Positions 18,279 to 28,572 of a stretch of 64,000 nucleotides of DNA are shown here, piece after piece (positions within the stretch are counted from its first letter, which is position 1; each line of letters opens with the position of its first letter). The position numbers and the translations under genes were made by a program. Origin of the DNA: Collimonas sp. OK412 (GTDB lineage Bacteria > Pseudomonadota > Gammaproteobacteria > Burkholderiales > Burkholderiaceae_D); NCBI RefSeq assembly GCF_900112135.1, contig NZ_FOLC01000014.1, forward strand, positions 62,001 through 126,000. The letters are read 5' to 3'. Below the pieces are notes generated by a model. It was not told where the DNA came from. It did not search any database and saw only the letters and a program-made list of their open reading frames with translations.

Positions 18279-19499
18279 CTAGGCGACCCCGTAAGGCTGC
18301 ACTTCCGACGGCTGGCCGTCGGCTTCAAATCGCAGCGCCACCGCCAGCGCCGTGACGCCGATGGTACGCAGCGCATCGTAGGTATCGTCGACTTCCACCT
18401 GGAGGTCGGCGCCGGCGGCCAGCGGCTTCTCCGAGGAAGCCAGCAAGGCGCCGTCCTTGCCGTACAAATTCACCCGCAGCATCATGTCGCCGCGCACATC
18501 GGCCGGACCGACCACGGCGTTGGCGTCGAAAGACGCAACGCCATGTAGATCGAGGCCATGGTTCAGCTCGGACATCATCTGCAGCGTGAAGTACTCGGCA
18601 ATGCCGCGTTCCTTGCCGCCGTGGAACAGGTCCTGGTACAGGAAATGCAGCTCGATTTCGCTGCCGTCGGTCACCAGGCAGCGCTTGAGCAAGGGTGCGA
18701 CCTGCCCGGTCCAGCCGTGGAAGCGCTCTTCGCGTGCGCCGAAGTATGCATCGGCGCCGGCTTCATCTTCCGGCACCGCATAAAACGCGTCGTCGGTTGC
18801 CTTGAGCGAAAAGCCCAGCAAGAAACGCAGTTCGACCGCCTCGTCGTCCGGCCCGAACAGGTTTTCCGGCCAGCCGCTGATGCTGCGCTCAATGGCGGTG
18901 GTCGCCGCCAGCTTCTTGTCGGCCATGGCGCCGAATGCATCGCGGTTCATTTCAAACAGATGGCTGTAGCGGATGCTGTCGATTTCATCGAGGTGGTAGG
19001 CGTGGCTGACCAGCACTACGGTGGCGTCCGGCCCCTCCAGCTGTGCCTGCTTGAAGCTGGCCGACAACGCATCGAAGGCTTCCTGGTCCTGGAAGCATTG
19101 CTCGCGCTTGAGGCCGCCCGCGGCATGCGCGAAGAACGGCACCACGAACGCGTTCAGCTCCAGCACCTTGCCTTCATCCCGGCGCACCAGCAAAATCTCC
19201 GAGGCTTCTTCGACCTGCTCTTTCAGGAATCGCCAGGCGTCGAGATCGGCGTACTTGGCACGCTCGATCGCGTCATACAGGATGTCATCCTTTTTTTGCT
19301 GCAGGCTCTTCTTGATGATCTTGTGGAAATCGATGCCGGCCTGCTGCAAGACGGCGCCGGCGGCAACGCCATCGGCTTCGTCGCCATCCTGCTCTGCCAG
19401 GTCTATCGCCAGGTTGCACAGCTGCTGGGTGACGGCTTCGTCTTTATCTTCGGGGGAAATGCTGGATTTCCGCGGCGCCGGGCGCTTGTTCTTCGGCAT
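18279..19499 (-). CDS. Conserved hypothetical protein, possibly DUF2863-like
   Basis: A soluble, acidic 406-residue protein with no signal peptide or membrane segment. The N-terminus is basic (MPKNKRPAPRKSS), followed by helical sequence (about 20-110) and a mixed alpha/beta region. It ends in a beta-rich stretch (VRGDMMLRVNLYGKDGALL, LQVEVDDTYDALRTIG). I recall DUF2863 proteins of similar length near dcd in Burkholderiales, but could not confirm membership. It starts at an ATG immediately after the dcd stop (1-base gap), so the two are cotranscribed from dcd. Function unknown. Confidence 0.7.
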   Translation of the reverse strand: MPKNKRPAPRKSSISPEDKDEAVTQQLCNLAIDLAEQDGDEADGVAAGAVLQQAGIDFHKIIKKSLQQKKDDILYDAIERAKYADLDAWRFLKEQVEEASEILLVRRDEGKVLELNAFVVPFFAHAAGGLKREQCFQDQEAFDALSASFKQAQLEGPDATVVLVSHAYHLDEIDSIRYSHLFEMNRDAFGAMADKKLAATTAIERSISGWPENLFGPDDEAVELRFLLGFSLKATDDAFYAVPEDEAGADAYFGAREERFHGWTGQVAPLLKRCLVTDGSEIELHFLYQDLFHGGKERGIAEYFTLQMMSELNHGLDLHGVASFDANAVVGPADVRGDMMLRVNLYGKDGALLASSEKPLAAGADLQVEVDDTYDALRTIGVTALAVALRFEADGQPSEVQPYGVA

Positions 19500-19500
19500 G

Positions 19501-20067
19501 TCAGGTCTTCGGCAGCGTCACGCCGTGCTGTCCCTGGTACTTGCCGCCGCGGTCCTTGTAGGACGTTTCGCAGATTTCATCGCTCTCGAAAAACAGCACC
19601 TGGGCGCAGCCCTCGCCGGCATAGATCTTGGCCGGCAGCGGCGTCGTGTTGGAGAATTCCAGCGTGACATAACCTTCCCATTCCGGCTCGAACGGCGTCA
19701 CGTTGACGATGATGCCGCAACGCGCGTAGGTAGACTTGCCGAGGCAGATGGTGAGCACGCTGCGCGGGATGCGGAAATATTCCATGGTGCGCGCCAGCGC
19801 AAACGAATTGGGCGGGATGATGCAGACATCGCCGCTGAAATCGACGAACGATTTCTCGTCGAAATTCTTGGGATCGACGATGGTCGAATTGATATTCGTG
19901 AAAATCTTGAATTCGTTGGCGCAGCGGATATCGTAGCCGTACGACGAAGTGCCGTAAGACACGATCTTGTGGCCGTTGGCCTCGCGCACCTGGCCCGGCT
20001 CGAAAGGCTCGATCATGCCGGTTTCCTGCGCCATGCGGCGTATCCATTTGTCGGACTTGATGCTCAT
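19501..20067 (-). CDS. dcd: dCTP deaminase
   Basis: Deaminates dCTP to dUTP, the main route to dUMP for ThyA in proteobacteria. From the ATG at 20067 it is 188 residues, the canonical length, starting [13 protein letters not shown]. Motifs include [24 protein letters not shown], and the catalytic glutamate in [12 protein letters not shown]. The open frame extends 18 residues upstream, but GAGG in front of 20067 and family length fix the start. Cotranscribed with the downstream hypothetical gene. Confidence 0.96.
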   Translation of the reverse strand: MSIKSDKWIRRMAQETGMIEPFEPGQVREANGHKIVSYGTSSYGYDIRCANEFKIFTNINSTIVDPKNFDEKSFVDFSGDVCIIPPNSFALARTMEYFRIPRSVLTICLGKSTYARCGIIVNVTPFEPEWEGYVTLEFSNTTPLPAKIYAGEGCAQVLFFESDEICETSYKDRGGKYQGQHGVTLPKT

Positions 20068-20180
20068 TGCGTATTTCCTCTTGTTCTGCCTGCAATAGTT
20101 TATGGTGTGTATTTGGCGCAATTTTACGCGAAAACCCTTTTAAAACAGCGGTTTCACGCGCTACCGACGGTCTATTGCTT

Positions 20181-23100
20181 CTAACGCTGCATGGTTTCCC
20201 ATACTTTCTGCAAGCGCTTGACCGAAACCGGCATCGGCGTGCGCAATTCCTGTGCAAACAGCGACACCCGCAGCTCTTCCAGCAGCCAGCGGAACTCGGC
20301 CTGCTTCGGATCGCTCTTGCCGCCGCGGTCCTTCTGCGCCCGCTGCCAGGGCGTCGCCACCTGCATCCATTCCGCCATCAGCCGCGTATCGCGGCTCGGA
20401 TCGGCGCGCAACTTCTCCAGCCGCACGTTGACCGCCTTCAGGTAGCGCGGGAAATGGGTCAGGTTGGCATAGTCGTTATCGGCAATGAAACGCTTGCCGA
20501 CCAGCGACTGCATTTGGGCCTGGATATCGGCCACCGCCTGCGGATGGCCCTTGGCGCCCTGCAAACGCTTCGGCAAGCCGTGGTACTCGGCCAGGATCAG
20601 CGCCGCCAGGCGTGCAATTTCATTGCACAGCAAACCCAGGCGCGACTTGCCTTCATCCTTGCGCTGGGTGAATTCGGCCGCGGTCCTGGGCAGCGGCAGC
20701 TGCATGCAGGCGCGCTCCAGCCCGGCATAAATGATCTGGTCGCGCAGCTCTTCCTGCGATCCCAGCGCCAGGAACTGCATGCCCATCTGCTGCAGGCCGG
20801 GGATGTTTTTCTCGAGGAATTTCAATTGTTCCTTGAGCTGCAGGGCGAACAGCCGGCGCAGGCCAAGATGATGGATCCGCACCGCCTCGTTCGGATCGTC
20901 GAAAACTTCCAGGTCGCAGTGCGTGACCCGGTCCACCAGCGCCGGAAAACCGATCAAGGTCTGCTTGCCTTGCTGGATTTCCAGCAGTTCGGGCAGTTCG
21001 CCGAAGGTCCAGCCGGTCAGGTTGCTGAATTGCGCGTTAGCGTTGTCGGCGGCCTTCGCGGCTGGCTGGGCCGTGACACGGTTAGCCGCCGGCGCCACTG
21101 TTTTGCCCGTTTGCTGGGTTTCAGCAGCGGCTGCGGCCGTACTGTCGTCAGCCACCGTCACGCTCGCCAGTTTCTGGAAACTCTCGCGCGCCTGACCGCC
21201 GAATTCGGCTTGCAGAGCCGCCAGGTTGCGCCCCATGTCAAGCTGGCGGCCATGCTCGTCGACCACCTTGAAGTTCATCGAATGATGGGCCGGCAAGGTT
21301 TCCTGCTTGAAGTCCGTGCTGCGCGCGGCGACGCTGGTTTCCGTGCGGATGTCCGCCATCAAGGCGTCCAGCAGGCTGCCGTGGCCGAACACGTGGCGCG
21401 CCTGTATACGCTCGCAGAAACCGGCGGCGTAGTCCGGCAGCGGCACGCAATTGCGGCGTATCTTTTGCGGCAGGGATTTCAGCAGCAGATGGACTTTCTC
21501 CTTCAGCATGCCGGCCACCAGCCAGTCGCAGCGGTCGGCATATACCTGGTTCAGCGCATACAGCGGCACTGTCAGCGTCACGCCGTCGCGCGGCGTGCCG
21601 GGCTCGAAGTGATAGGACAAAGCCATTTCGATGCCGGCCACCCGCATCACTTTCGGGAACAGCTCGGTAGTGATGCCGGCCGCTTCATGCCGCATCAGGT
21701 CGTCACGGTTGAGGAACAGCAGCTTGGGCGTCTGCAGGCTGACATCTTTATGCCATTTTTCAAACGTGATGCCGTTGCAGATATCGGTTGGGACCAGCTT
21801 GTCGTAGAAGGCAGCAATCAGCTCGTCGTCCACCAGCACATCCAGCCGGCGCGACTTGTGCTCCAGGTTCTCGATCTCGCGGATCAGTTTCTGGTTGTGT
21901 GCGAAGAACGGCGCCCGGGTCTCGAATTCGCCGCCGACCAGCGCATCGCGGATGAATATCTCGCGCGCTTCCTGCGGATTGATCAAGCCGAAATTGATGC
22001 GGCGCTGGCTATACACCACCAGCCCGTACAAGGTAGCGCGTTCCGACGCCGAAACCTGCGCCGTGCGCTTTTCCCAGCGCGGCTCGCCATACGATTTTTT
22101 CAACAGGTGGGCGCCGACCTTCTCCAGCCATTCCGGCTGGATCTGGGCGATGCAGCGCGCATACAGGCGGCTGGTGTCGACCAGCTCCGCAGCCATCACC
22201 CATTTCCCGGCTTTCTTCGACAAATGCGAACCTGGCCACAGATGGAACTTGATAGCGCGCGCGCCAAGGTAGTGCGTGTCTTCGTCGGCCTTGAAACCGA
22301 CGTTGCCGAGCAACCCGGTCAGCAAGGCGCAATGCAGCTGTTCATAGGTAGCCGGCGCTTCGTTCAGGCGCCAGCCCTGCTCGCGCACGATGGTCAGCAG
22401 CTGCGAATGGACGTCGCGCCATTCGCGCAAGCGCAATTGCGACAGGAAATTGGCGCGGCAGTTGTCCATCAGCTGGCGGTTGGTTTTCTTGTGCTCGATT
22501 GCGTCTTCAAACCATTTCCAGATTTTCAGGTAGCTCAGGAATTCGGATTTTTCGTCGGCGAATTTCTTGTGTGCCTGGTCGGCCGCGCCCTGCGCTTCCA
22601 GCGGCCGGTCGCGCGGATCCTGCACCGACAAGGCGGCGGCGATGACCAGCATTTCGCTCAGGCAGACATTGTCCAGCGCCGCCAGGATCATGCGGCCGAC
22701 ACGCGGATCGAGCGGCAGCTTGGCTAGCTGGCGGCCGGTCTTGGTCAGCTGGTTGCTGTCGTCGACCGCGCCCAGTTCCTGCAGCAGCTGGTAGCCGTCG
22801 GCGATGGCGCGGCCCGGCGGCGGTTCGATGAACGGGAAAGTCTCGACGTCCGTCAGGTGCAGCGACTTCATGCGCAAGATGACGGAAGCCAGCGACGAGC
22901 GCATGATTTCCGGCTCGGTGAATTTCGGCCGCTGCAGGTAGTCCTGCTCTTCGTACAGGCGGATGCAGACGCCGGCGGCAACCCGGCCGCAACGGCCGGC
23001 GCGCTGGTTGGCGGCGGATTGCGCAATCGGCTCGATCTGCAGCTGCTCGACCTTGTTCCTGTAGCTGTAGCGCTTTACCCGCGCCAGGCCGGCATCCACC

Positions 23101-24215
23101 ACATAGCGGATGCCCGGCACGGTGAGCGAGGTTTCCGCCACGTTGGTCGCCAGCACGATGCGGCGCGCATTGGACGGCTTGAATACGCGTTCCTGCTCCT
23201 GCGCCGACAACCGCGCGAACAAGGGCAGGATTTCAACGTGGGCAGGATGATGCTTGCGCAGCGCTTCGGCGGTATCGCGGATTTCGCGTTCGCCCGGCAG
23301 GAACACCAGCACGTCGCCGGAGCCGATGCGCGCCAGCTCGTCGACCGCGTCCACCACCGCATCCATCAGGTCGCGTTGCTCGCGGTCGCGCTGGGCTGCG
23401 CTTTGCGGCGCATGTTGAGGAATATTCGGCTTGGCTGCGGCAGCGGCGGGATTGACGCCGCTGCGGTCGGCATTGTCGACCGGCCGGTAGCGCACTTCGA
23501 CCGCGTACAGGCGGCCGGACACCTCGATCACCGGCGCCGGCTTGTCAGCCGTGCCGAAATGGCGGGCGAAGCGGTCGGCGTCGATGGTGGCCGACGTGAT
23601 GATGATTTTCAGGTCGGGCCGCTTGGGCAGCAGCTGCTTCAGGTAACCCAGCAGGAAATCGATGTTCAGGCTGCGCTCGTGCGCCTCATCGATGATGATG
23701 GTGTCGTACTGGCGCAGCAGGGGATCGGTCTGGGTCTCGGCCAGCAGGATGCCGTCGGTCATCAGCTTGATCCAGGCGCCCTTGGTCAGGGTGTCGTTGA
23801 AACGCACCTTGTAGCCGACGTGCTCGCCCAGCGGCGAGTTGAGTTCCTGTGCGATGCGCTTGGCGGTCGACGAGGCGGCGATCCGGCGCGGCTGGGTGTG
23901 GCCGATCAGGCCGGTTTGGCCGCGCCCCAGTTCCAGGCAGATCTTCGGCAGCTGGGTGGTTTTACCCGAACCGGTTTCACCGCAGACGATGATGACCTGG
24001 TTGGCCGCGATCGCCGCCGAAATTTCACCGCGCTTGCCGGAAACCGGCAGTTCCTCGGGAAACACGACCGGCGGCAAAGGATTGCGCTCAGGCAACGGCC
24101 GCACAGGTTCCGGGCGTGGCGATGCCGGACGCGGCTGGGATGGACGGCCAGCGGTGCGCTGGGAACTTGGGCGATCGCTTGACCGCGCTGGTTTGTTGGA
24201 TTCTGATACTGACAT
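20181..24215 (-). CDS. hrpA: ATP-dependent RNA helicase HrpA
   Basis: DEAH-box RNA helicase, 1344 residues from the ATG at 24215. A low-complexity N-terminus rich in Ser, Arg and Pro precedes motif I GETGSGKTTQ (about 77-86), motif II DEAHERS (about 173), SATIDADRFA and QRAGRCGRVA. Then come the winged-helix/ratchet and OB regions and the DUF3418 C-terminal domain. E. coli HrpA acts on stalled ribosomes. An Ala/Thr-rich linker (about 1030-1070) interrupts the C-terminal half. A TATAAT at 24225-24230 (minus strand) is so close to the ATG that the message may be nearly leaderless; a start 23 codons upstream is the alternative. Confidence 0.94.
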   Translation of the reverse strand: MSVSESNKPARSSDRPSSQRTAGRPSQPRPASPRPEPVRPLPERNPLPPVVFPEELPVSGKRGEISAAIAANQVIIVCGETGSGKTTQLPKICLELGRGQTGLIGHTQPRRIAASSTAKRIAQELNSPLGEHVGYKVRFNDTLTKGAWIKLMTDGILLAETQTDPLLRQYDTIIIDEAHERSLNIDFLLGYLKQLLPKRPDLKIIITSATIDADRFARHFGTADKPAPVIEVSGRLYAVEVRYRPVDNADRSGVNPAAAAAKPNIPQHAPQSAAQRDREQRDLMDAVVDAVDELARIGSGDVLVFLPGEREIRDTAEALRKHHPAHVEILPLFARLSAQEQERVFKPSNARRIVLATNVAETSLTVPGIRYVVDAGLARVKRYSYRNKVEQLQIEPIAQSAANQRAGRCGRVAAGVCIRLYEEQDYLQRPKFTEPEIMRSSLASVILRMKSLHLTDVETFPFIEPPPGRAIADGYQLLQELGAVDDSNQLTKTGRQLAKLPLDPRVGRMILAALDNVCLSEMLVIAAALSVQDPRDRPLEAQGAADQAHKKFADEKSEFLSYLKIWKWFEDAIEHKKTNRQLMDNCRANFLSQLRLREWRDVHSQLLTIVREQGWRLNEAPATYEQLHCALLTGLLGNVGFKADEDTHYLGARAIKFHLWPGSHLSKKAGKWVMAAELVDTSRLYARCIAQIQPEWLEKVGAHLLKKSYGEPRWEKRTAQVSASERATLYGLVVYSQRRINFGLINPQEAREIFIRDALVGGEFETRAPFFAHNQKLIREIENLEHKSRRLDVLVDDELIAAFYDKLVPTDICNGITFEKWHKDVSLQTPKLLFLNRDDLMRHEAAGITTELFPKVMRVAGIEMALSYHFEPGTPRDGVTLTVPLYALNQVYADRCDWLVAGMLKEKVHLLLKSLPQKIRRNCVPLPDYAAGFCERIQARHVFGHGSLLDALMADIRTETSVAARSTDFKQETLPAHHSMNFKVVDEHGRQLDMGRNLAALQAEFGGQARESFQKLASVTVADDSTAAAAAETQQTGKTVAPAANRVTAQPAAKAADNANAQFSNLTGWTFGELPELLEIQQGKQTLIGFPALVDRVTHCDLEVFDDPNEAVRIHHLGLRRLFALQLKEQLKFLEKNIPGLQQMGMQFLALGSQEELRDQIIYAGLERACMQLPLPRTAAEFTQRKDEGKSRLGLLCNEIARLAALILAEYHGLPKRLQGAKGHPQAVADIQAQMQSLVGKRFIADNDYANLTHFPRYLKAVNVRLEKLRADPSRDTRLMAEWMQVATPWQRAQKDRGGKSDPKQAEFRWLLEELRVSLFAQELRTPMPVSVKRLQKVWETMQR

Positions 24216-24525
24216 GAGGATGGAATTATACAGAGCGCCATAGCTAACGCCTCGGCATATCGGCAACTGTTTTGGCTGCCGCATGAAATTACTACAATAA
24301 CAACGCCGGTGAAACCAGCAGCCAGCGAATTAAAGCCATGGCCGTTTTGCCAACCGTCGTCCGCTACACTACATACGCTATAATCGCGGGTTATCGAAAC
24401 TGCGTGAAACTGCCCGGCTCTGCCAACATGCAGCCGCAACCGCGGCCGGCAGGTTTTCCGTCTTTTTTCTCGCATCCATTATTTATTCTCAAGGCAGGCG
24501 GCCGAGATCGCCTGAACCACGCATC
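24216..24525. other. Intergenic region between hrpA and prfC
   Basis: 310 bases between divergent genes, no credible coding. Two TATAAT hexamers are present. One, on the minus strand at 24225-24230, suits hrpA. The other, on the plus strand at 24379-24384, could serve prfC, though the nearest TTGCCA (24347-24352) is 26 bases away, too far for a standard promoter. Confidence 0.4.
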
Positions 24526-26202
24526 ATGCAAGAACCCGTCTCCGAGCAGCCAAACGACAATGACGCGGCCGATAGCGCCGACATCGTCGCCCACAATGTC
24601 TCCGTCGAACAGATCGCCAGCGAAGTGGCGCGCCGCCGTACATTCGGCATCATTTCCCACCCGGACGCCGGCAAAACCACGCTAACCGAAAAACTGCTGC
24701 TGTTTTCGGGCGCGATCCAGCTGGCAGGCACCGTCAAGGGCCGCAAAAGCGGCCGCCACGCGACCTCGGACTGGATGGACATCGAAAAGCAGCGCGGCAT
24801 TTCGGTCGCCAGCTCGGTCATGCAGTTCGAATACCGCGACCACGTGGTCAACCTGCTCGACACCCCGGGCCACCAGGATTTCTCGGAAGATACCTACCGC
24901 GTGCTGACCGCGGTCGACTCGGCGCTGATGGTGATCGACGCCGCCAAGGGCGTCGAAACCCAGACCATCAAGCTGCTCAACGTCTGCCGCATGCGCAACA
25001 CGCCGATCATCACCTTGATGAACAAGATGGACCGCGAAACCCGCGATCCGCTGGAACTGCTGGACGAACTGGAATCGGTGCTGAAGATCCAGTGCGCGCC
25101 GGTGACCTGGCCGATCGGCATGGGCAAGACCTTCCGCGGCGTGTATCACCTGCTGCGCGACGAGATCCTGCTGTTCGCCGCCGGCAACGACAAGGCTGAC
25201 CAGACGTTTGAAGTGATCAAGGGCATCGACAACCCGCGCCTGGATGAAATGTTCCCGCGCGAAATCGAACAGCTGCGGATGGAAGTCGAGCTGGTGCACG
25301 GCGCCTCGCATCCGTTCGACCAGGAAGCCTTCCTGGCCGGCGTGCAAACCCCGGTATTCTTCGGCTCCGCCATCAACAACTTCGGCATCCGCGAAATCCT
25401 CAACGCGCTGATCGACTGGGCTCAGCCGCCAGGCTCGCGCGATGCAACGGTGCGCACCGTAGGGCCGAAAGAAGCCAGCTTCTCCGGTTTCGTGTTCAAG
25501 ATCCAGGCCAACATGGACCCGGCGCACCGCGACCGCATCGCTTTCCTGCGCGTCTGCTCCGGCCATTTCCAGCGCGGCATGAAAATCAAGCACCTGCGCC
25601 TGAACCGCGAAATCAAGGTATCGAACGTGGTGACCTTCATGGCGTCCAGCCGCGAACAGGTAGAAGAAGCATATGCCGGCGACATCATCGGCCTGCCCAA
25701 CCACGGCAACATGCAGATCGGCGACAGTTTTTCCGAAGGCGAACTGCTGCAGTTCACCGGCATCCCCTACTTCGCGCCGGATTTCTTCCGCTCGGTGCGG
25801 ATCCGCAATCCGCTCAAGATCAAGCAGCTGCACAAAGGCTTGCAGCAGCTCGGCGAAGAAGGCGCGATCCAGGTCTTCAAGCCGGTCACCAGCAGCGATC
25901 TGGTGCTGGGCGGGGTCGGCGTGCTGCAGTTTGAAGTGGTCGCCAGCCGCCTCCTCAACGAGTATGGTGTCGATGCGGTGTTCGAAGGCACCAGCATCAG
26001 CAGCGCCCGCTGGATCACGTGCGACGACAAAAAGATCCTGGCCGATTTCGAAAAGTCGTCCGCCGGCCATAACGTCGCTTACGATGCTGCCGGCAACATG
26101 GCTTATCTGGCGACTTCTGGCGTGAACCTGCGCCTGACGCAAGAGCGCTGGCCGCAAGTGGTGTTCCACGAAACGCGCGAGCATGCGGTCAAGTTGAACT
26201 GA
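24526..26202 (+). CDS. prfC: Peptide chain release factor 3
   Basis: Translational GTPase that recycles RF1/RF2 from the ribosome after termination. 558 residues with G1 SHPDAGKTT (44-52), switch-[10 protein letters not shown] (about 112-119), G4 NKMDRE (about 166-171), domain II and the RF3 C-terminal domain. It has an N-terminal extension of about 25 acidic residues compared with E. coli RF3 (529). Monocistronic, with a strong terminator after it. Confidence 0.95.
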   Translation: MQEPVSEQPNDNDAADSADIVAHNVSVEQIASEVARRRTFGIISHPDAGKTTLTEKLLLFSGAIQLAGTVKGRKSGRHATSDWMDIEKQRGISVASSVMQFEYRDHVVNLLDTPGHQDFSEDTYRVLTAVDSALMVIDAAKGVETQTIKLLNVCRMRNTPIITLMNKMDRETRDPLELLDELESVLKIQCAPVTWPIGMGKTFRGVYHLLRDEILLFAAGNDKADQTFEVIKGIDNPRLDEMFPREIEQLRMEVELVHGASHPFDQEAFLAGVQTPVFFGSAINNFGIREILNALIDWAQPPGSRDATVRTVGPKEASFSGFVFKIQANMDPAHRDRIAFLRVCSGHFQRGMKIKHLRLNREIKVSNVVTFMASSREQVEEAYAGDIIGLPNHGNMQIGDSFSEGELLQFTGIPYFAPDFFRSVRIRNPLKIKQLHKGLQQLGEEGAIQVFKPVTSSDLVLGGVGVLQFEVVASRLLNEYGVDAVFEGTSISSARWITCDDKKILADFEKSSAGHNVAYDAAGNMAYLATSGVNLRLTQERWPQVVFHETREHAVKLN

Positions 26203-26287
26203 ATCGACAAGCTGTCGATCTCAAGCAAGAGATGCAATTGCTATCTGGGCGTAATCCTGGCATGGCAACCTGAGAAAATTCCGTAAA

Positions 26288-26324
26288 AAAAAAGCCCCGT
26301 TCACCCACAAACGGGGCTTTTTTT
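26288..26324. terminator. Terminator downstream of prfC
   Basis: GC-rich stem AAAGCCCCGTT/AACGGGGCTTT (26291-26301 with 26310-26320) with an eight-base loop, a T-run on the right and an A-run of nine on the left. Confidence 0.9.
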
Positions 26325-26426
26325 GGGGCATCACATTTTGCGGCAGATACGCACGTTGCTGCTGTCGCCCTGAACCTGAAGGCAAAGTCGACCAATTTGC
26401 ATTTAGGCAATCGCAAGAGTAAGCTC

Positions 26427-26441
26427 TATTCAGTCTGAATA
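26427..26441. promoter_or_regulatory. Perfect palindrome upstream of the liv-type operon
   Basis: TATTCAG-T-CTGAATA, a 7-1-7 perfect inverted repeat, 36 bases before the ATG of the binding-protein gene. Placement suits an operator of a dimeric regulator; no regulator gene is adjacent, so the factor is unknown. Confidence 0.45.
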
Positions 26442-26476
26442 CCACGATTCGCCATTCTTTCAAGAAAGCGTACATC

Positions 26477-27685
26477 ATGTTACTTCAACGTTCACCTCTC
26501 TCCTCCCTCCTACTCGCTGCCTCTCTTGCTTGCGCTCCGGTGGCGGCACTGGCCCAGGATGTCGTGCTGGGCGCCTCGGTGCAACTGACCGGCCCGATCG
26601 CCAATACCGGTCGCTATTACCGCGACGCCTATCAACTCGCGATCGACAAAATCAATGCGGCGGGCGGTGTGAAGTTGGCTGGGCAGTCGCATAAACTGGC
26701 ACTCAGGCTCTATGACAATCAATCCGACGCCAATCTCAGCATACGCCAATACACGCGGCTGGTAACAGAGGATAAGGTCAATCTGCTGCTGGGACCGTTC
26801 GCCAGCAATTTTGCGCTGGCTGATTCGGCCGTATCGGAAAAATACAATATCCCGATGGTAGAAGGCGGCGGCGCCTCGGACCAGATTTTTGCACGTAAAT
26901 TCAATTACATTTTCGGTACGCTGGCGCCCGCGAGCAATTACTTTGGCAGCACCATCGAGATGCTCAAGTTGCTCAAACCCGCGCCGAAATCCCTAGCCCT
27001 GCTGTATGCCGACGACGCCTTTGATGTATCGGTCGCGGAAGGCACGCGGCCCAAATTGAAGCAGGCCGGCTTGAATGTCGTCATGGATGAACGTTACAGC
27101 ACTAACGCCAGCGACTTTAATTCGCTGTTATCCCAGATTAAGAGCGAGAATATCGATGTCGTTCTGGTGGCTGGCCACGAGACCGAGATCCTGAATTTCG
27201 TACGCCAGGCCAAGAGCTTGGCGGTAGCGCCGAAATTATATTCATTTACAGTAGGTGTGCCGAGTGAAGATTTCCGCAAGGCTTTGGGTAAGGACGCCGA
27301 CTACGCATTTGGCATGACGGCCTGGTTGCCGACTCCTTCCCTGAAAGACCGCTGGTTTGGAGATGCGCAGCAGTTTGCCAAGGAATACAAGGCCAAATTC
27401 GGCTATGACCCTGATTATCATGCTGCTTCGGGCGCCGCCGACGTAGAAGCGCTGGTGCAGGCCATGGAAGACGCCGGCAGCATCGAACCGCAAAAGGTGC
27501 GCGATGCGCTGGCGAAGATCAAATTCAACAGCCTGTACGGTCCGATCGCATTCAATCCGCAAGGACAAATCGACCTGCCGCAAGTGGTCATCCAGGTGCA
27601 AGGCGATCAACTGGTTGAAATCTACGGCGCCAAGGGATTCGTGAAACAACCGAAGTATCCGATGCCGGCCTGGTCCGCGCGCTAG
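26477..27685 (+). CDS. Branched-chain amino acid-type ABC transporter, substrate-binding protein
   Basis: Periplasmic type I binding protein of the LivJ/amide-urea class, 402 residues with a Sec signal (cleavage likely ALA-Q at 26/27). The mature start [33 protein letters not shown] and the later [11 protein letters not shown] are typical of Peripla_BP_6. It heads a five-gene operon with two permeases and two ATPases. Substrate cannot be read from sequence; the family covers branched-chain amino acids, amides, urea and aromatic acids. An A/T-richer codon pattern than the neighbouring hrpA/prfC genes is visible by eye only. Confidence 0.9.
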   Translation: MLLQRSPLSSLLLAASLACAPVAALAQDVVLGASVQLTGPIANTGRYYRDAYQLAIDKINAAGGVKLAGQSHKLALRLYDNQSDANLSIRQYTRLVTEDKVNLLLGPFASNFALADSAVSEKYNIPMVEGGGASDQIFARKFNYIFGTLAPASNYFGSTIEMLKLLKPAPKSLALLYADDAFDVSVAEGTRPKLKQAGLNVVMDERYSTNASDFNSLLSQIKSENIDVVLVAGHETEILNFVRQAKSLAVAPKLYSFTVGVPSEDFRKALGKDADYAFGMTAWLPTPSLKDRWFGDAQQFAKEYKAKFGYDPDYHAASGAADVEALVQAMEDAGSIEPQKVRDALAKIKFNSLYGPIAFNPQGQIDLPQVVIQVQGDQLVEIYGAKGFVKQPKYPMPAWSAR

Positions 27686-27708
27686 CCGGCAGACGATCGG
27701 GATTCCAA

Positions 27709-28572
27709 GTGAACCTGCTCGCGCAAATCCTCGTCAACGGCGTTCTACTCGGCGGGCTATATGCTGTCATGGCGCTCGGCCTGGCCTTGGTCTGGGGCGT
27801 ACTTAACATCGTCAATCTGGCGCATGGCGCCTTCATCATGCTGGGCGCGTACGCGTCGTGGCATCTCTACACCTACGCGCACATTGACCCATTTCTGGGA
27901 TTGCCCATCACAGCCGCCGTCATGTTTGCCCTAGGCTACGTGCTACAACGCGGCTTGCTGAATCTGGTGATCCGAGCGCCAATGTTCAATACGCTGCTGA
28001 TCACTTTCGGACTTGAGGTGGTGCTGACTTATCTGGCCCAGCTGGTATTCTCGGCAGATTTTCGCACCATTAATCCGCCCTACGCAGGCAGCAGCCTGGC
28101 GTGGGGACCGGTGGTGTTGCCAGTGGCACGGCTTGGCGCATTCGGCGTTGCCGTAGTTCTGACGGTCGGCATGTGGCTGTTCCTGCTGCACACGCGACTC
28201 GGGCGCGCGATTCGCGCCACCGCCCAGAACCTGGTGGCGGCCCGCCTTTACGGGGTCGAGCCGCGTCATCTCTACGCCATGACGTTTGCCTTGGGCATAG
28301 CGCTGGCTGGCGCGGCCGGCACACTCTACGGCACGGTGTCGCAAATCAATCCATACATCGGCGCCTCGCTCACCGCCAAATCCTTTGCCATCGCGATTAT
28401 CGGCGGCCTCGACAACCCGCTGGGCGTCCTCGTCGGCGGGCTGTTCCTGGGAATCGTGGAATCGCTGACCGCCTTGTATGTCGGCCAAACCTTCGCCAAT
28501 GTCGCCAGCTTCGGCGTCCTGGTGCTGGTGCTGATCCTGCGCCCCAGCGGCTTGCTTGGAAAGACGACATGA
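27709..28572 (+). CDS. Liv-type ABC transporter permease (LivH-like)
   Basis: Inner membrane permease, 287 residues with about eight hydrophobic segments. Characteristic stretches are NGVLLGGLYAVMALGLALVWGVLNIVNLAHGAF and the EAA-like loop GRAIRATAQNLVAARLYGV. The start is GTG at 27709, 23 bases after the binding-protein stop, and the stop overlaps the next ATG (ATGA), so translation is coupled. Confidence 0.92.
   Translation: MNLLAQILVNGVLLGGLYAVMALGLALVWGVLNIVNLAHGAFIMLGAYASWHLYTYAHIDPFLGLPITAAVMFALGYVLQRGLLNLVIRAPMFNTLLITFGLEVVLTYLAQLVFSADFRTINPPYAGSSLAWGPVVLPVARLGAFGVAVVLTVGMWLFLLHTRLGRAIRATAQNLVAARLYGVEPRHLYAMTFALGIALAGAAGTLYGTVSQINPYIGASLTAKSFAIAIIGGLDNPLGVLVGGLFLGIVESLTALYVGQTFANVASFGVLVLVLILRPSGLLGKTT

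Noticed and set aside
20067-22727. Open frame of 886 codons opposite hrpA
   Set aside because: Antisense shadow; hrpA on the minus strand has all helicase motifs.
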